NCBI RefSeq assembly: GCF_000423625.1
Contig: NZ_AUII01000002.1
Coordinates: 62,001 to 126,000, forward strand
DNA from: Pseudonocardia asaccharolytica DSM 44247 = NBRC 16224
GTDB taxonomy: Bacteria > Actinomycetota > Actinomycetes > Mycobacteriales > Pseudonocardiaceae
DNA length: 64,000 bases
Direction of reading: 5' to 3'
The first letter of the stretch is position 1. Each line of letters opens with the position of its first letter. The notes beneath the pieces were generated by a model. It ran no database searches. It was not told the origin of the DNA and saw nothing but the letters and a program-made list of their open reading frames with translations. This document shows positions 8,967 through 18,007 of the stretch, piece by piece. A program made the translations under genes and the position numbers.

Positions 8967-9953
8967 CTACCGGCGGTCGCGCCAGCGGTGCGGGTCGTCC
9001 TCCAGCGCCGCCCGGTCCCAGCCGCCGCGTTCGGCGGCGGCCTCGTAGGTGGTGTGCAGGAACTTGGTCAGGGTCCGGTCCGGGTCGGTCGTGGTGCGCA
9101 CGACCTCATAAGGCAGGAGAAACTGCCGGTACTCGGTGCTGTAGAAGGCCGCGGCCGGGCCGACGGGGTGGGTGGCGAACCCGTCGGGTTCGGGGTAGGC
9201 GTAGGCGTAGAATGCGCCCTCCTGCCCGCCGCCGGGCCAGAACCCGCAGCTGGACAGCTCCCGGGAGTAGCCCTCGACCATCACCCAGTCCCCGCAGTTC
9301 GGGGCGCCGCCGGGGTGCGGCGGCGCGGGCCGGCCGGAGAACCGGGTGCAGGCCAGATCCATCGCCCCCCAGAAGAAGTGCACCGGGCTGACCTTGCCGA
9401 CGAAATGCGCCCGGAACTCGCCCATCACCCGATTGCCCTGCAGCAGCTGCCGCCAGAACAGCTGCGCGGCCTGCGCGTCGTAGGAGGCGTGCTCGTGGTC
9501 CTCGGCGAACGGGATCGCCGGGTCCACCTCGTTGGGCCGCGCCTGGATCTTCGTCTCGATGCCCAGCTCGCCCAGCGCGGCCATGGTCTGAGCGTGGAAC
9601 TCGGCCACCGGCTTGGGCTCCAGCGCCACGCTGCGTACGCCGCCGGTGCTGCTGCGCACGTGTAGCTCGTGGTCGACGAAGTCGAACTCCATGTCGAACG
9701 CGCCCGACTGGTAGGGGATCACCGAGGTGGTCAATCCCCGCGGACTGACGTACAGCGTGACCTGCCACCAGTGGTTCACCAGCGGCGCGTGCGCCAGCCG
9801 GATCTTGCCGATGATCTGGGTCCACATGTGCAACGTGTCCCGGGTTGCCGCCCAGTCCTGCACCCGCAGGCTCGGCCAACCCGTGGCCGCGAGGGCGCCG
9901 TGTCCTGTCACCAGGTCTCCCTCCTCGAGTGGCCGGGGTCGCGTCTGTCGCAC
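8967..9953 (-). CDS. DUF5996 family protein
   Basis: The 328-residue protein shows the features of the DUF5996 family: an N-terminal WPSLRVQDWAATRDTLHMWT, then QIIGKIRLAHAPLVNHWWQV, YVSPRGLTTSVIPY, HFFWGAMDLACTRFSGRPAP and a tyrosine-rich C-terminal half (FYAYAYPEPDGF, AAFYSTEYRQFLLPYE). Conserved His, Trp and Asp residues suggest an enzyme, but no reaction is established for the family. There is no signal peptide or membrane segment. It appears intact, in contrast with the damaged genes nearby. Confidence 0.85.
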   Translation of the reverse strand: MRQTRPRPLEEGDLVTGHGALAATGWPSLRVQDWAATRDTLHMWTQIIGKIRLAHAPLVNHWWQVTLYVSPRGLTTSVIPYQSGAFDMEFDFVDHELHVRSSTGGVRSVALEPKPVAEFHAQTMAALGELGIETKIQARPNEVDPAIPFAEDHEHASYDAQAAQLFWRQLLQGNRVMGEFRAHFVGKVSPVHFFWGAMDLACTRFSGRPAPPHPGGAPNCGDWVMVEGYSRELSSCGFWPGGGQEGAFYAYAYPEPDGFATHPVGPAAAFYSTEYRQFLLPYEVVRTTTDPDRTLTKFLHTTYEAAAERGGWDRAALEDDPHRWRDRR

Positions 9954-10337
9954 TCCGAGTCTGCTGAAGGTGCTGAAGGTGAGGCCAACGGAGCAGGGGT
10001 GCCTGGATATCCGGTACGGCCGCCGACGAAACCACCCCGGTTTCCAAGCCCTGAGCCCGACCGGGCACGCCGCGGATGAACTCCACGGCGTCGATCCGGG
10101 CCCGCGACTCGGTGCCGCGCAGATACGCTCCGCCGGGCTGACGGGGGGCGAGTCGGCGGCCCCGTCCTCCGGCAGCGGAGTGAAGATGGTCGGCCAGGGT
10201 GGCCAACTCGGAGCCCCGCCCGCCGACGACTGGGCACAACACCCCGCCCACGCCCAGAGTATCCCCCGGAACTGTGATCGGAGAGGCCCCGAGAACCGCC
10301 CGGACCGGCGGCCGCGCCGCGCTGTGCGTGCCCGCCG
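9954..10337. other. Intergenic region, no supportable gene
   Basis: Minus-strand frames contain pieces such as RARIDAVEFIRGVPGRAQGL, but they lack a start, a ribosome site and recognisable motifs. The stretch separates the DUF5996 gene from the STAS gene and probably holds the promoter of the DUF5996 gene. I see no terminator or repeat worth naming. Confidence 0.35.
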
Positions 10338-10664
10338 TCAGGCCGGTGCGGGCCGCACGATGGCAATCGAGGCCATCCCGGAGAGCTCGATCGCCCGCCG
10401 CGTCAGGGAGCCTGGCGGAACGACGAGCTCGAACGCGATCTGCAGCATCTCGAGCCGGGTCCCGAGCGCGAACAGCACCCGCAATCCCGCGCTGTCGATG
10501 TAGCTGAGGTCGCTGAGGTCGACCGAGACCGCCTTCATCTGGTTGGTGACCGCGCCCAGGAGCCGGTGTTCGACAGTGGCGGCGTTCGCCAGGTCGATCT
10601 CACCGGAGACCGCGATGCGTACGGTGTCGTGGGTGGAGTCGATGTCGACACTGGCGTCGGTCAT
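10338..10664 (-). CDS. STAS-domain anti-anti-sigma factor
   Basis: This 108-residue single-domain protein has the SpoIIAA/STAS fold. Its central motif is SVDLSDLSYIDSAGLRVLFA, whose DSAG serine is the usual phosphorylation site of anti-anti-sigma factors. The N-terminal strand pair (VRIAVSGEIDLANAATVEHR) is also typical. Phosphorylation would stop it from binding its anti-sigma kinase. The start is set at the ATG that overlaps the stop of the upstream SpoIIE-type gene (ATGA, 10661-10664); an ATG six bases further upstream is also possible. The overlap implies that the phosphatase/HATPase protein and this protein act as a partner-switch pair. Confidence 0.9.
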   Translation of the reverse strand: MTDASVDIDSTHDTVRIAVSGEIDLANAATVEHRLLGAVTNQMKAVSVDLSDLSYIDSAGLRVLFALGTRLEMLQIAFELVVPPGSLTRRAIELSGMASIAIVRPAPA

Positions 10665-12271
10665 CTCCATCCCTCTCCGGCGAGCGCCTTGCGGATCAGG
10701 ACCTCGGTGCCGGTGTCCTTCCGTTCGATCCGCACCTCGTCGGCGAGTCCCTTCATCAACAGCACCCCCCGCCCGCGGTTTCGCCCGTGGGCCGGGCGCC
10801 ACCGCCCGGTGTCGCACACGGTGGCCACCACGTGAGGCGTCTCGACGGTCAGATGCACCGAAACGGAGCCGCCACGGGGACCGTAGGCATGTTCGATGAC
10901 GTTCGTGCAGGCCTCGCCGACGGCCACGAGGACATCGCCGATCTCGTCCGGCTCGGCCCCGACACCCGTCAGCCACTGCCTGGTCGCGTTGCGGATGGTC
11001 CGCAGCGACGACGGCACCGCGGGCTCGGTGATGTCGAGCGGCTCGTGGCTCGGGCCGTCGCTGCGCCTGAGCACCAGGAGCGCCACGTCATCGCGCACCG
11101 TCTCGCCGCCGATCAGCTGCAGCATCACCCTGGCGCACACGCTGTCCGGCGGACCGGCGAACATCGCCCTCCGCAGCCGGTCGAGGCCGACGTCGAGCGA
11201 TATCCCCCGACGTTCGACGAGGCCGTCGGTGTAGAAACCCACCGCGGCACCGGGCGGAAACGCAACGGTGCTCGTACTCCGCCCTCGGCTGCCGTCGACG
11301 CCGAGCGGCAGATCGTTTCGCAGCGTGACGAACGCGGTGGACCGGTCGGCCATGGCCGCGATCGGCGGAGGATGCCCCGCGGAGGAGATGAGCATCCGGT
11401 CGTGTGATGGCTCCACCATGGCGCACAGGGCGGTGGCCATCACGTCGGGCTGGAAGTACTGCAGCTGCCGGTCGAGCCTGGTCAGCAGGTCGGCAGGGTC
11501 GTGGGACTCCAGCACGTAGGCGTACACGGTGCTGCGCAGCCGCCCCATCGTGACCGCGGCGGGCAGACCGCAGCCGACCACGTCGCCCACCACGATGCAC
11601 AACCAGCCGGACGGGAGGTGGATCACGTCGTACCAGTCCCCGCCGACCCTGCCGTTGCCGCCGGGGACATAGCGGGCGGCGAACTCCAGGCCGGGGACGA
11701 TGGGCAGGTCGGACGGCAGCAGGCTGCGCTGCAGCACGTTCGCCGCTGTGCGTTCCGCCTTCGAGCTCGTGGCCTGCGCGGCGAGCGCCACCCGGTCGGC
11801 CACCAGCTGCAGCAGCTGGACGTCCGCGTCCGCGAAGCGGCGGGGGGTCAGCGTCCCGACGTGGAGCACGCCGACGAGCTCGCCGCCGCACAGCAGCGGG
11901 ACGCCCAGCAGGGAGCGGATCCCCTTGTCTCGCAGGATCGGGTTGAGCACATCGGAGTGGCTGACGTGCTCGATCACCACCGGTTGCTTCTGAGCGGCGA
12001 TGCGGCCGGCGAACCCCCGCCCGAGCGGGATCCGTACGCCCTGACGCACCTCCTCCTCGAGGCCGCGGGCGGCGACGGCCTCGACATACCTCTTGGAGGG
12101 GCCGAGCAGGAGCACGGCGGCAGTGTCGACCGAGAGGAGCTCGCGTACCCGGTCGAGCAGCTCGATGTAGAGCTCCTCGACCTCGAGGTGCGCGAGGCCC
12201 GCGTCCGTCACCGCCTCGATGCGGCGCAACTGATCGCTCGTCACACCGAGAGCGGGGTCCCGCCTCGACAT
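10661..12271 (-). CDS. GAF - SpoIIE (PP2C) phosphatase - HATPase regulator
   Basis: The 536-residue cytoplasmic protein has three domains. A GAF sensor occupies about residues 20-165 (GRGFAGRIAAQKQPVVIEHV). A SpoIIE/PP2C phosphatase covers about 190-390, with metal-binding GGNGRVGGDWYDV, VVGDVVGCGLPAAV and a GFYTDGLVERR motif. An anti-sigma-type HATPase covers about 410-530, with GEACTNVIEHAYG as N box and GRGVLLMKGLAD as lid. One polypeptide thus combines the phosphatase and kinase sides of a partner switch. Its translationally coupled STAS neighbour is the probable substrate. The sigma factor is not in the window. Confidence 0.9.
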   Translation of the reverse strand: MSRRDPALGVTSDQLRRIEAVTDAGLAHLEVEELYIELLDRVRELLSVDTAAVLLLGPSKRYVEAVAARGLEEEVRQGVRIPLGRGFAGRIAAQKQPVVIEHVSHSDVLNPILRDKGIRSLLGVPLLCGGELVGVLHVGTLTPRRFADADVQLLQLVADRVALAAQATSSKAERTAANVLQRSLLPSDLPIVPGLEFAARYVPGGNGRVGGDWYDVIHLPSGWLCIVVGDVVGCGLPAAVTMGRLRSTVYAYVLESHDPADLLTRLDRQLQYFQPDVMATALCAMVEPSHDRMLISSAGHPPPIAAMADRSTAFVTLRNDLPLGVDGSRGRSTSTVAFPPGAAVGFYTDGLVERRGISLDVGLDRLRRAMFAGPPDSVCARVMLQLIGGETVRDDVALLVLRRSDGPSHEPLDITEPAVPSSLRTIRNATRQWLTGVGAEPDEIGDVLVAVGEACTNVIEHAYGPRGGSVSVHLTVETPHVVATVCDTGRWRPAHGRNRGRGVLLMKGLADEVRIERKDTGTEVLIRKALAGEGWR

Positions 12272-12274
12272 GAG

Positions 12275-12842
12275 CAGAGTCTAACGACGACCCTCTCTCT
12301 TCGTCGGGCGGCGAGCGTGGCGGTCGACGCGGCCTCGTCCGCCGGGCCGTCCGCGTCGGCCAGCAGCAGGATCGGCACGCGCAGCGCGGCAAACCGCTCG
12401 GGGTCGAAGCGGTACCCGTCGTGCGTGCGTATCTCGCGGACCACGGTGTGCGCGGCCGCCACCCGGCCCGGCCACGAGGGCTCCGAGATCAGCAGCGCCA
12501 GATGCTCCGCCGGCATCTGGAGGAGGTCGCGGCACAGCGCGGTCACGACATCCTCGCGCCGACCCTGGGCGAGTAGCCCGGCCAGCCGGTCGGCGAACCC
12601 CGGCGGCGTCGTCGCGCCGATTCCCGGCTCGTAGAGCACCAGCCGGCGTGTTCCGGTGGTCAGCCGCGCCGCCTCCAGGGCGCAGCCGGTGACGTGCGGC
12701 TCCAACAGCGGCAGCACCGTCTCCCACCTGGTGTGATCGGCGAGGCGCCGCGCACCAGGACCAACGCCGGGCCCTGCCCGCTGCGTCAGTATGCGATCGG
12801 GGTGCCGTCCCGCGAGATCGCCTTCTCCAGGATCGGGTCCAT
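12275..12842 (-). pseudogene. Broken alpha/beta hydrolase (stop, frameshift and in-frame deletion)
   Basis: Translation from ATG 12842 gives ILEKAISRDGTPIAY and then an in-frame TGA. Reading on past the TGA gives RSGQGPALVLVRGAS, and after a frameshift the sequence continues ADHTRWETVLPLLEPHVT. At that point it jumps directly to GCALEAARLTTGTRRLVLYE. The block with the oxyanion strand (VDRRGRG) and the GHSxG nucleophile is missing. The C-terminal part also ends early, in the ILLLADADGP region, where it runs into the start of the SpoIIE-type gene without the His segment. With three independent lesions this is certainly non-functional. Confidence 0.8.
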
Positions 12843-12869
12843 CGTGCGCTCCTTCCCCGGGATCGAGAG

Positions 12870-13495
12870 GAAGGAGCCTGGCCCTGGGCCCGACCCGCGC
12901 CGAGATCGGCCACCAGCGCGGCGCGGCGCAGCACGGTCAGGTCCGCGGCGGGCAGGCCGCAGGTCCGCCCGGCCGCCCGCGCGACCTCGGCGAGCCGGAC
13001 CGAGCGGCCCCTCGTCCACCTCGATCGCAGATCCGCGAAGTCCCCGACCGCGGCCAGCGCGCGGTCCAGGGCCACGGCGCCCGACCCGCCGGACCGGCTC
13101 CGGTTGGGCCGCGAGGACGTCCTCCCACACCGACCGGTCCGCCCCGTCGGATATCCCGACCGCGCGCACGGTGTCCACCACCGCCGGGTCATAGGCGCGG
13201 TGCGGCCGAGGAACCGCAGCAGGGCGACATAGTGGACGTCGGCGGCGGTGCGGGCATCCACGCCCAGTCCGTCGGCCACCGCTCTGGACAGCCGGCAGGT
13301 CCGCAGCGCGTGCTCCATCGGCTGGCCCGTGCCGAGATCGGTGGCCAGCGAGATCGCCGCGACCAGCCCGGTCAGCCGGAGCCCGTTGTCATCCGCGGCC
13401 GCAGGCACGGTCCCCGGTATCGCGCGCGGAGTCCCCTTCCCGGCTGCCCGGCGAAGGAGCATGGTGAGGGCGGCTCGGGAATCGAGGGGAGGCAT
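12870..13495 (-). pseudogene. Degraded HD-domain (HD-GYP-like) regulator
   Basis: The N-terminal part is clear: RLTGLVAAISLATDLGTGQP, MEHALRTCRLSRAVADGLGV and TAADVHYVALLRFLG match the start of actinobacterial HD/HD-GYP proteins. After RFLG the frame shifts: DTVRAVGISDGADRSVWEDV continues in another frame, and ALDRALAAVGDFADLRSRWT follows in the first. The tail LRRAALVADLGAGR is the start of the HD(GYP) domain, but the rest of that domain and any C-terminal HTH are missing. The start codon overlaps the divergent epoxide hydrolase region. Both this gene and the hydrolase remnant downstream are dead. Confidence 0.7.
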
Positions 13496-13499
13496 CAGA

Positions 13500-14394
13500 A
13501 TGCCGGATTTCGAGAGGGACAGAGTTCGGGCCAACCAGCTGACGTTCGAGTACCTCGCGATGGGCGACGGCCCGCTCGCGCTGTGTGTACACGGTTTCCC
13601 TGACTCGCCCTACAGCTACCGCTACCTGCTCCCGGCGCTCGCCGACGCCGGCTTCCGCGGTGGCGCCGTTCAATCGCGGGTTCGCGCCGACGCAACTGCC
13701 GGACGATCGTCATCACGTGCACACCAGCACGATGGTCGCCGACCAGATCGCGTTGCACGAGGCGCTCGGCGGCGGCACGGACGCGGTCCTGATCGCCCAC
13801 GACTGGGGCGCGGTCGGCGCGTGGGGCGCGGTCGGCAAGGAGCCCGGCCGCTGGCGACGCTGCGTCATCCTCAACATCCCGCTGTTCGCGATCTTCGGCG
13901 AGAACATCGTGACCTACGACCAGATCAAGAAATCGTTCTACTTCTGGTACTTCCAGATGCAGCGCGTCTGCGAGGAGGTCATCGCCGCCGACGACTTCGC
14001 CTTCATCGACCGGATCTGGGGGGACTGGTCCCCCGGCTACGACGCAGCCGAGGACCTGCCGAAAGTCAAGGAGTGCATCCGCGATCCGGCGCATTTCCAG
14101 GCCGCCCTCGGCTACTACTGGGGGCAGTTCGACCCCAGCCGGTTCGGCTCACCCGAATGGGTCGCCGAGCAGGCGGCGGCGTGGGGCGCCGACATCACCC
14201 AGCCGACGTTGTACCTGCACGGCACCCAGGACGGCTGCCACGGGATGACCCAGGAGCAGGTGGACCGGGTCCCGCGGCACTGCGGCGCGGGCTCGCAGTC
14301 CGAGCTGATCGAGGGGGTCGGGCACTTCCTGATGGTGGAGCGGCCGACGGACATCAACAAGCGGATCCTGGGCTTCCTGGAAAGGGCCGCCTAG
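13500..14394 (+). pseudogene. Epoxide hydrolase-type alpha/beta hydrolase with a single frameshift
   Basis: ATG 13500 follows GAGGGGAGG with good spacing. The first frame gives LTFEYLAMGDGPLALCVHGF and RYLLPALADAGFRG. From about 13660 the homologous sequence continues in the next frame: VAPFNRGFAPTQLPDD, then DAVLIAHDWGAVGAWGAVG, where the Asp of HDWG is the nucleophile of epoxide hydrolases and haloalkane dehalogenases. The catalytic His is in IEGVGHFLMVERP near the end. Only one indel, near 13658-13664 in a run of GC bases, separates it from a complete enzyme of about 297 residues. It may be a recent pseudogene or a sequencing error. Confidence 0.75.
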
Positions 14395-14527
14395 CAGGCT
14401 CCAGGCTCGACCACCATGGGCTGGACCCGGCGACGGGTCGGGCGCGGCATGGTCGCTGTGCCCTGATCGTGCCGCTAGCGTGTCCCCGCAACCCCGACCT
14501 TCGCGATCCGGCAGAAGGGATCAACGC

Positions 14528-14860
14528 ATGATCTTCATCGTCGTCAAGTTCACGATTCGTCCCGAGCACACCGACGAGTGGCTCTCTCGGGTCGACGAGT
14601 TCACCCGGGCAACCCGCAACGAACCGGGCAACCTTTTCTTCGAGTGGTCCAAGAGCGTCGACAACCCGAACCAGTTCGTGCTCGTCGAGGCGTTCGCGTC
14701 GTCCCAGGCGGGCGAGGAGCACGTGAAGTCCGACCACTTCAAGACCGCCATGGCGTGGATGCCGGACGTGGTCGCGGAGACCCCGGAGATCATCAACGTG
14801 GAGGTTCCGGGAGACGGCTGGTCTCGCATGGCCGAGATCCAGCCGACCCAGCGCGGGTGA
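14528..14860 (+). CDS. Putative quinol monooxygenase (ABM domain)
   Basis: This 110-residue single-domain protein has the dimeric alpha/beta-barrel (ABM/YgiN-like) pattern. IVVKFTIRPEHTDEWLSRVD is strand-helix one, EPGNLFFEWSKSVDNPNQFV carries the strand pair, and EEHVKSDHFKTAM is the helix with the conserved HxxSxHF-type histidines. Family members oxidise quinols or act on polycyclic substrates without cofactors, or are simple binding proteins. The gene is intact, and a purine-rich stretch (GCAGAAGGG) lies just upstream of the ATG. It converges with the membrane protein gene that follows. Confidence 0.8.
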   Translation: MIFIVVKFTIRPEHTDEWLSRVDEFTRATRNEPGNLFFEWSKSVDNPNQFVLVEAFASSQAGEEHVKSDHFKTAMAWMPDVVAETPEIINVEVPGDGWSRMAEIQPTQRG

Positions 14861-14884
14861 CGGCCCGGACGAACCAGGTTTTCG

Positions 14885-15313
14885 TCAGTTTGACGATCCG
14901 GTGGCTCGGCGCAGACCGGCCCACTGCAGTTCCGCGAAAATTGCCACGGCAGCGGCTTGAACAAGCACCACGGCCACCCCAGGGGCGGTCAGCGCCGACC
15001 ACCCGATCACCACCGCGAGCACGCCGGCGGCCGCCCAGGAGACGTTCACGATGAGGACCGTGCGCACGGCGGCGGGTGACACGGTCGGCCGGGCGACCAT
15101 GAGCAGCCCGGCCGCGAAGAGCACGAGGAAGATCCCGACTCCCACGAGCACCCCGGCGGGGATGCCGAGAAAGTCGGTGAGCAGCGGAGCCGTCACGGCG
15201 GCAGAGGCGCCGAGCGCGCCCGACGCGGCGGCGTCGAGACGCAGCGCGGCGCGCAGCAGACCGTCGCCGATGCGGACGGGCGAAGCGGACAGGGCAGTCA
15301 TGGCGACCTCCAT
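14885..15313 (-). CDS. Small four-helix membrane protein
   Basis: The 142-residue protein has four predicted hydrophobic segments: around AAVTAPLLTDFLGI, GVGIFLVLFAAGLLMVA, TVLIVNVSWAAAGVLAVVIG and VAVVLVQAAAVAIFAELQ. It resembles short SPW-repeat or DUF-type actinobacterial integral membrane proteins, but I cannot assign a family. ATG 15313 and ATG 15301 are both plausible starts. It has no obvious functional partner nearby. Confidence 0.65.
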   Translation of the reverse strand: MEVAMTALSASPVRIGDGLLRAALRLDAAASGALGASAAVTAPLLTDFLGIPAGVLVGVGIFLVLFAAGLLMVARPTVSPAAVRTVLIVNVSWAAAGVLAVVIGWSALTAPGVAVVLVQAAAVAIFAELQWAGLRRATGSSN

Positions 15314-15409
15314 GCGGTGCGGTCGAGAACTCTGACGCAGCCACCATCGCCATGGCGGATCGCGCTGTCGATGACGCCGCAGGTAAAGCCGCAGGTCGGC
15401 GAGGGATCG

Positions 15410-15471
15410 ACGAAACGAAAACGCGACGTGCCCCGCACCGGTCGCTCCACATTGAGCGCCGGGCGGGACAC
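15410..15471 (-). terminator. Intrinsic terminator of the secreted Ala/Pro-rich protein gene
   Basis: On the minus strand a long hairpin forms. GTGTCCCGC pairs with GCGGGGCAC, and inside it CCGG-GCTC pairs with GAGC-CCGG around a 6-base loop. It is followed by the T-rich run GTTTTCGTTTCG. It lies 29 bases after the stop codon at 15500. Confidence 0.65.
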
Positions 15472-15499
15472 GCCGCTTCCGGAGGGGCGGTCCGGGGGA

Positions 15500-16054
15500 T
15501 CAGCCGATGCTGAAGTTGGTGACCTGGCCGGGCTGGCTCGCCAGCTGAGCGATCTGCGCCGGGTCGACCTGCGGGGCCTCGCCGGGGCCCACGTCGTTGG
15601 TGCCGATGGACGCGGGGTCGACGGCGAGCCCGGAGATGTGGGTGCCCGCGGTGTTGACGAACGGTGCGAGAACCTCGGCGCCGGGGACAGCGGGCAGCGC
15701 CGGTGCGACCGGGAGCGAGGACACATCGGGGAGCGCGGGGGTGGCGGGGAGCGCCGGCCCGGCTGTGTTGATCGCGGTGGCGTCCGGCTCCGCCTGGGTC
15801 TCGACGTTCGGCATCTCGAACGCGAACGGTTCGGGGAGCTCGGTGAGGTCGGACGCCGGCGTGGCCGGGACGGCTGCGAGGACATCCTGAACGGCGGTGG
15901 CGTCAGGTGCGGATGGCACGCCGAGGGCGTCGGTGTCCGGCGCGGCAGGGAGTGCCGGGGCAGCGAGGGCACTGCCCGCGAAACCCACGCCGAGGGCTGC
16001 GATGCCCGCGACGGTTGCGGTCGTGCGCAGACTGCGCCGGGCGAGGCTGCTCAT
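15500..16054 (-). CDS. Secreted alanine/proline-rich protein of unknown function
   Basis: Starting at ATG 16054, the 184-residue product has a signal peptide (SSLARRSLRTTATVAGIAAL, then FAGSALAAPA with an AxA cleavage site). The mature part is about 150 residues of low-complexity Ala, Pro, Val, Asp and Thr, without cysteines or catalytic motifs. It ends with QVDPAQIAQLASQPGQVTNF. It looks like an exported, possibly wall-associated or structural protein. A strong terminator follows. The 230 bases upstream (16055-16287) hold the promoter region shared with the divergent hydrolase gene; no specific motif was identified there. Confidence 0.7.
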   Translation of the reverse strand: MSSLARRSLRTTATVAGIAALGVGFAGSALAAPALPAAPDTDALGVPSAPDATAVQDVLAAVPATPASDLTELPEPFAFEMPNVETQAEPDATAINTAGPALPATPALPDVSSLPVAPALPAVPGAEVLAPFVNTAGTHISGLAVDPASIGTNDVGPGEAPQVDPAQIAQLASQPGQVTNFSIG

Positions 16055-16287
16055 TGCGAGTGGATCCTTCCGATCGGGGTTCGGATTGTCGCGACGGTGA
16101 TCTGCAGACACAACGAAGGCGGAGCGATCAAGTTGTGGGGCGAAGGACATCGACAGCGCACTTCACCCGTTCCGGTGGCGGGAGAAACGTGCAGGTCGGA
16201 TGGTTTCATCACTACGGATGATGCGTCGCCACTTGACGTTGCGGGCCCGTCGAATCGTGTGTCGGGTGATTACGTCATGATCGTCCT

Positions 16288-17400
16288 GTGATAAGGAGCG
16301 AGTGGGTCCGAACCGGCCTCCTCGGTATCGGCGCCGGGCTCGGTGCGGGCGTGCTCGGGGTCGGCTGGCACTACTCGAGCATGCTGCTCGACACCCGCCA
16401 GCGACCGGCCTTTCCCGAACGTGTCCTCGCCGCGGCCGACGGCCGGCTGACGCTGGCCCGGTCGAGGCTGGTGGAGCAGCCGGGGATCTGGGGGCTGCGG
16501 TGGAGCGACGGTCTCGCCGTGCTCGGGCCGGTCGAGCAGGTGCGGCGCGATCGCGTCGTCCGCCGCCTGCTCGCCGGACCGGTGCCCGCGGCGGGCACCC
16601 TGACGGTTCTCGACACGGGCCCCTACGACCCGGATCCCGGCGCCCGAGGGCTCGTCTTCACCGAGGTCGACGTGGCGACACCGCTCGGTCCGGCGCCCGC
16701 ATGGTGGGTACCCGCACCCGGCGACACCTGGGTGGTGCACGTTCACGGCCGCGGCGGGGCCCGGCGTGAGGCGCTGCGGATCCTGCCCGCGCTGCACCGG
16801 TTGGGCCTGCCGCAACTGGTCATCAGCTACCGCAACGACGACTGCGCCCCGCCGAGCCCGGACGGGCACTACCACCTCGGGGACACCGAGTGGCAGGACC
16901 TGCAGGCCGCCGTGCGCCACGCCCGCGACGCGGGGGCTCGACGGATCGTGCTCTACGCATGGTCGATGGGCGCGGCGATCTCGGGCGCGTTCCTGGACCG
17001 GGCGCCGGAGGCCGCGGCCGTCGCGGCGATGATCTGGGACGCGCCGTTGCTCGACTGGTGGGCCACGCTGCGCCAGCAGGCGCGCAATCGCAGGCTCCCG
17101 CCCGCGCTGTCGCCGCTTGCCGCCGCGTTCGCCCGGCACCGGATCGGCATCGACTTCGACCGGTTCACCCTGCGCACCAACCCGCCCGCCGTTCGCCCGC
17201 CCGTGCTGCTCATCCACAGCACGGACGACACCGCCGTTCCGGTCACGGTGAGCCGTGACCTGGCCGCCGCCGCGCCCGCACTGGACTGGGCGGTCGAATA
17301 CCTCGAGGTGCCCGGCGTCGAGCACACGGCGGCATGGAATGCCGATTCGCAACGCTACGAGGACGCGGTGACGGCGTTTCTGCGATCCCGGCTCGGCTGA
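16288..17400 (+). CDS. Membrane-anchored alpha/beta hydrolase
   Basis: The 370-residue protein starts with GTG and a hydrophobic N-terminus ([20 protein letters not shown]), probably a membrane anchor. The catalytic domain carries [16 protein letters not shown] (oxyanion region), the nucleophile elbow [12 protein letters not shown] (AxSxG rather than GxSxG), an acidic residue in [13 protein letters not shown] and the His of [11 protein letters not shown]. This matches the prolyl-oligopeptidase/BD-FAE-like hydrolase group found as a conserved gene in Actinobacteria. The substrate is unknown. Confidence 0.8.
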   Translation: MIRSEWVRTGLLGIGAGLGAGVLGVGWHYSSMLLDTRQRPAFPERVLAAADGRLTLARSRLVEQPGIWGLRWSDGLAVLGPVEQVRRDRVVRRLLAGPVPAAGTLTVLDTGPYDPDPGARGLVFTEVDVATPLGPAPAWWVPAPGDTWVVHVHGRGGARREALRILPALHRLGLPQLVISYRNDDCAPPSPDGHYHLGDTEWQDLQAAVRHARDAGARRIVLYAWSMGAAISGAFLDRAPEAAAVAAMIWDAPLLDWWATLRQQARNRRLPPALSPLAAAFARHRIGIDFDRFTLRTNPPAVRPPVLLIHSTDDTAVPVTVSRDLAAAAPALDWAVEYLEVPGVEHTAAWNADSQRYEDAVTAFLRSRLG

Positions 17401-17441
17401 ACGGCCGGTGGCCCGGTCGAGGCCGCCCCCGGCCTGGCACG

Positions 17442-17984
17442 ATGGTGGACGTGACTGACCCAGCCAACCCGGGGCGGACCGCGACGTTGCGGACGTCCGA
17501 GGGCGACATCCGGATCAACCTGTTCCCCGACCACGCGCCGAAGACGGTGGCGAACTTCGCCGGACTGGCGAGCGGCTCCAAGCAGTACACGGAGCCGAAC
17601 GCGAGCGGCGGCGACAGCGGACCGTTCTACGATGGCTCGGTCTTCCACCGGGTGATCAGCGGATTCATGATCCAGGGCGGCGACCCGACCGGCACCGGGC
17701 GTGGCGGGCCGGGATACGAGTTCGCCGACGAGTTCCATCCGGACCTCTCGTTCGACCGGCCCTACCTGCTGGCCATGGCCAACGCCGGGCCCGGCACCAA
17801 CGGCTCCCAGTTCTTCATCACCGTGGGGCCGACCCCGCACCTCAACCGGCGGCACACGATCTTCGGTGAGGTGGCCGACGCCGAATCGCGCGCCGTCGTC
17901 GACGCGATCGCGGGCACCGCCACCGACCGTTCCGACCGGCCGCTGAACGACGTTGCCATCCGGCACGTCGAGATCTCCGCCTGA
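17442..17984 (+). CDS. ppiA: Peptidyl-prolyl cis-trans isomerase, cyclophilin type
   Basis: The 180-residue cytoplasmic cyclophilin has the expected motifs in order: [50 protein letters not shown] (active-site Phe-His-Arg), [20 protein letters not shown] and [12 protein letters not shown]. It isomerises proline peptide bonds. In Mycobacterium tuberculosis ppiA (Rv0009) stands next to the same crgA-pknB block, which supports the name. ATG 17442 is listed; GTG 17451 is an alternative start. Confidence 0.93.
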   Translation: MVDVTDPANPGRTATLRTSEGDIRINLFPDHAPKTVANFAGLASGSKQYTEPNASGGDSGPFYDGSVFHRVISGFMIQGGDPTGTGRGGPGYEFADEFHPDLSFDRPYLLAMANAGPGTNGSQFFITVGPTPHLNRRHTIFGEVADAESRAVVDAIAGTATDRSDRPLNDVAIRHVEISA

Positions 17985-18007
17985 GCGGATCGCGAGCTGA
18001 GCCGATC

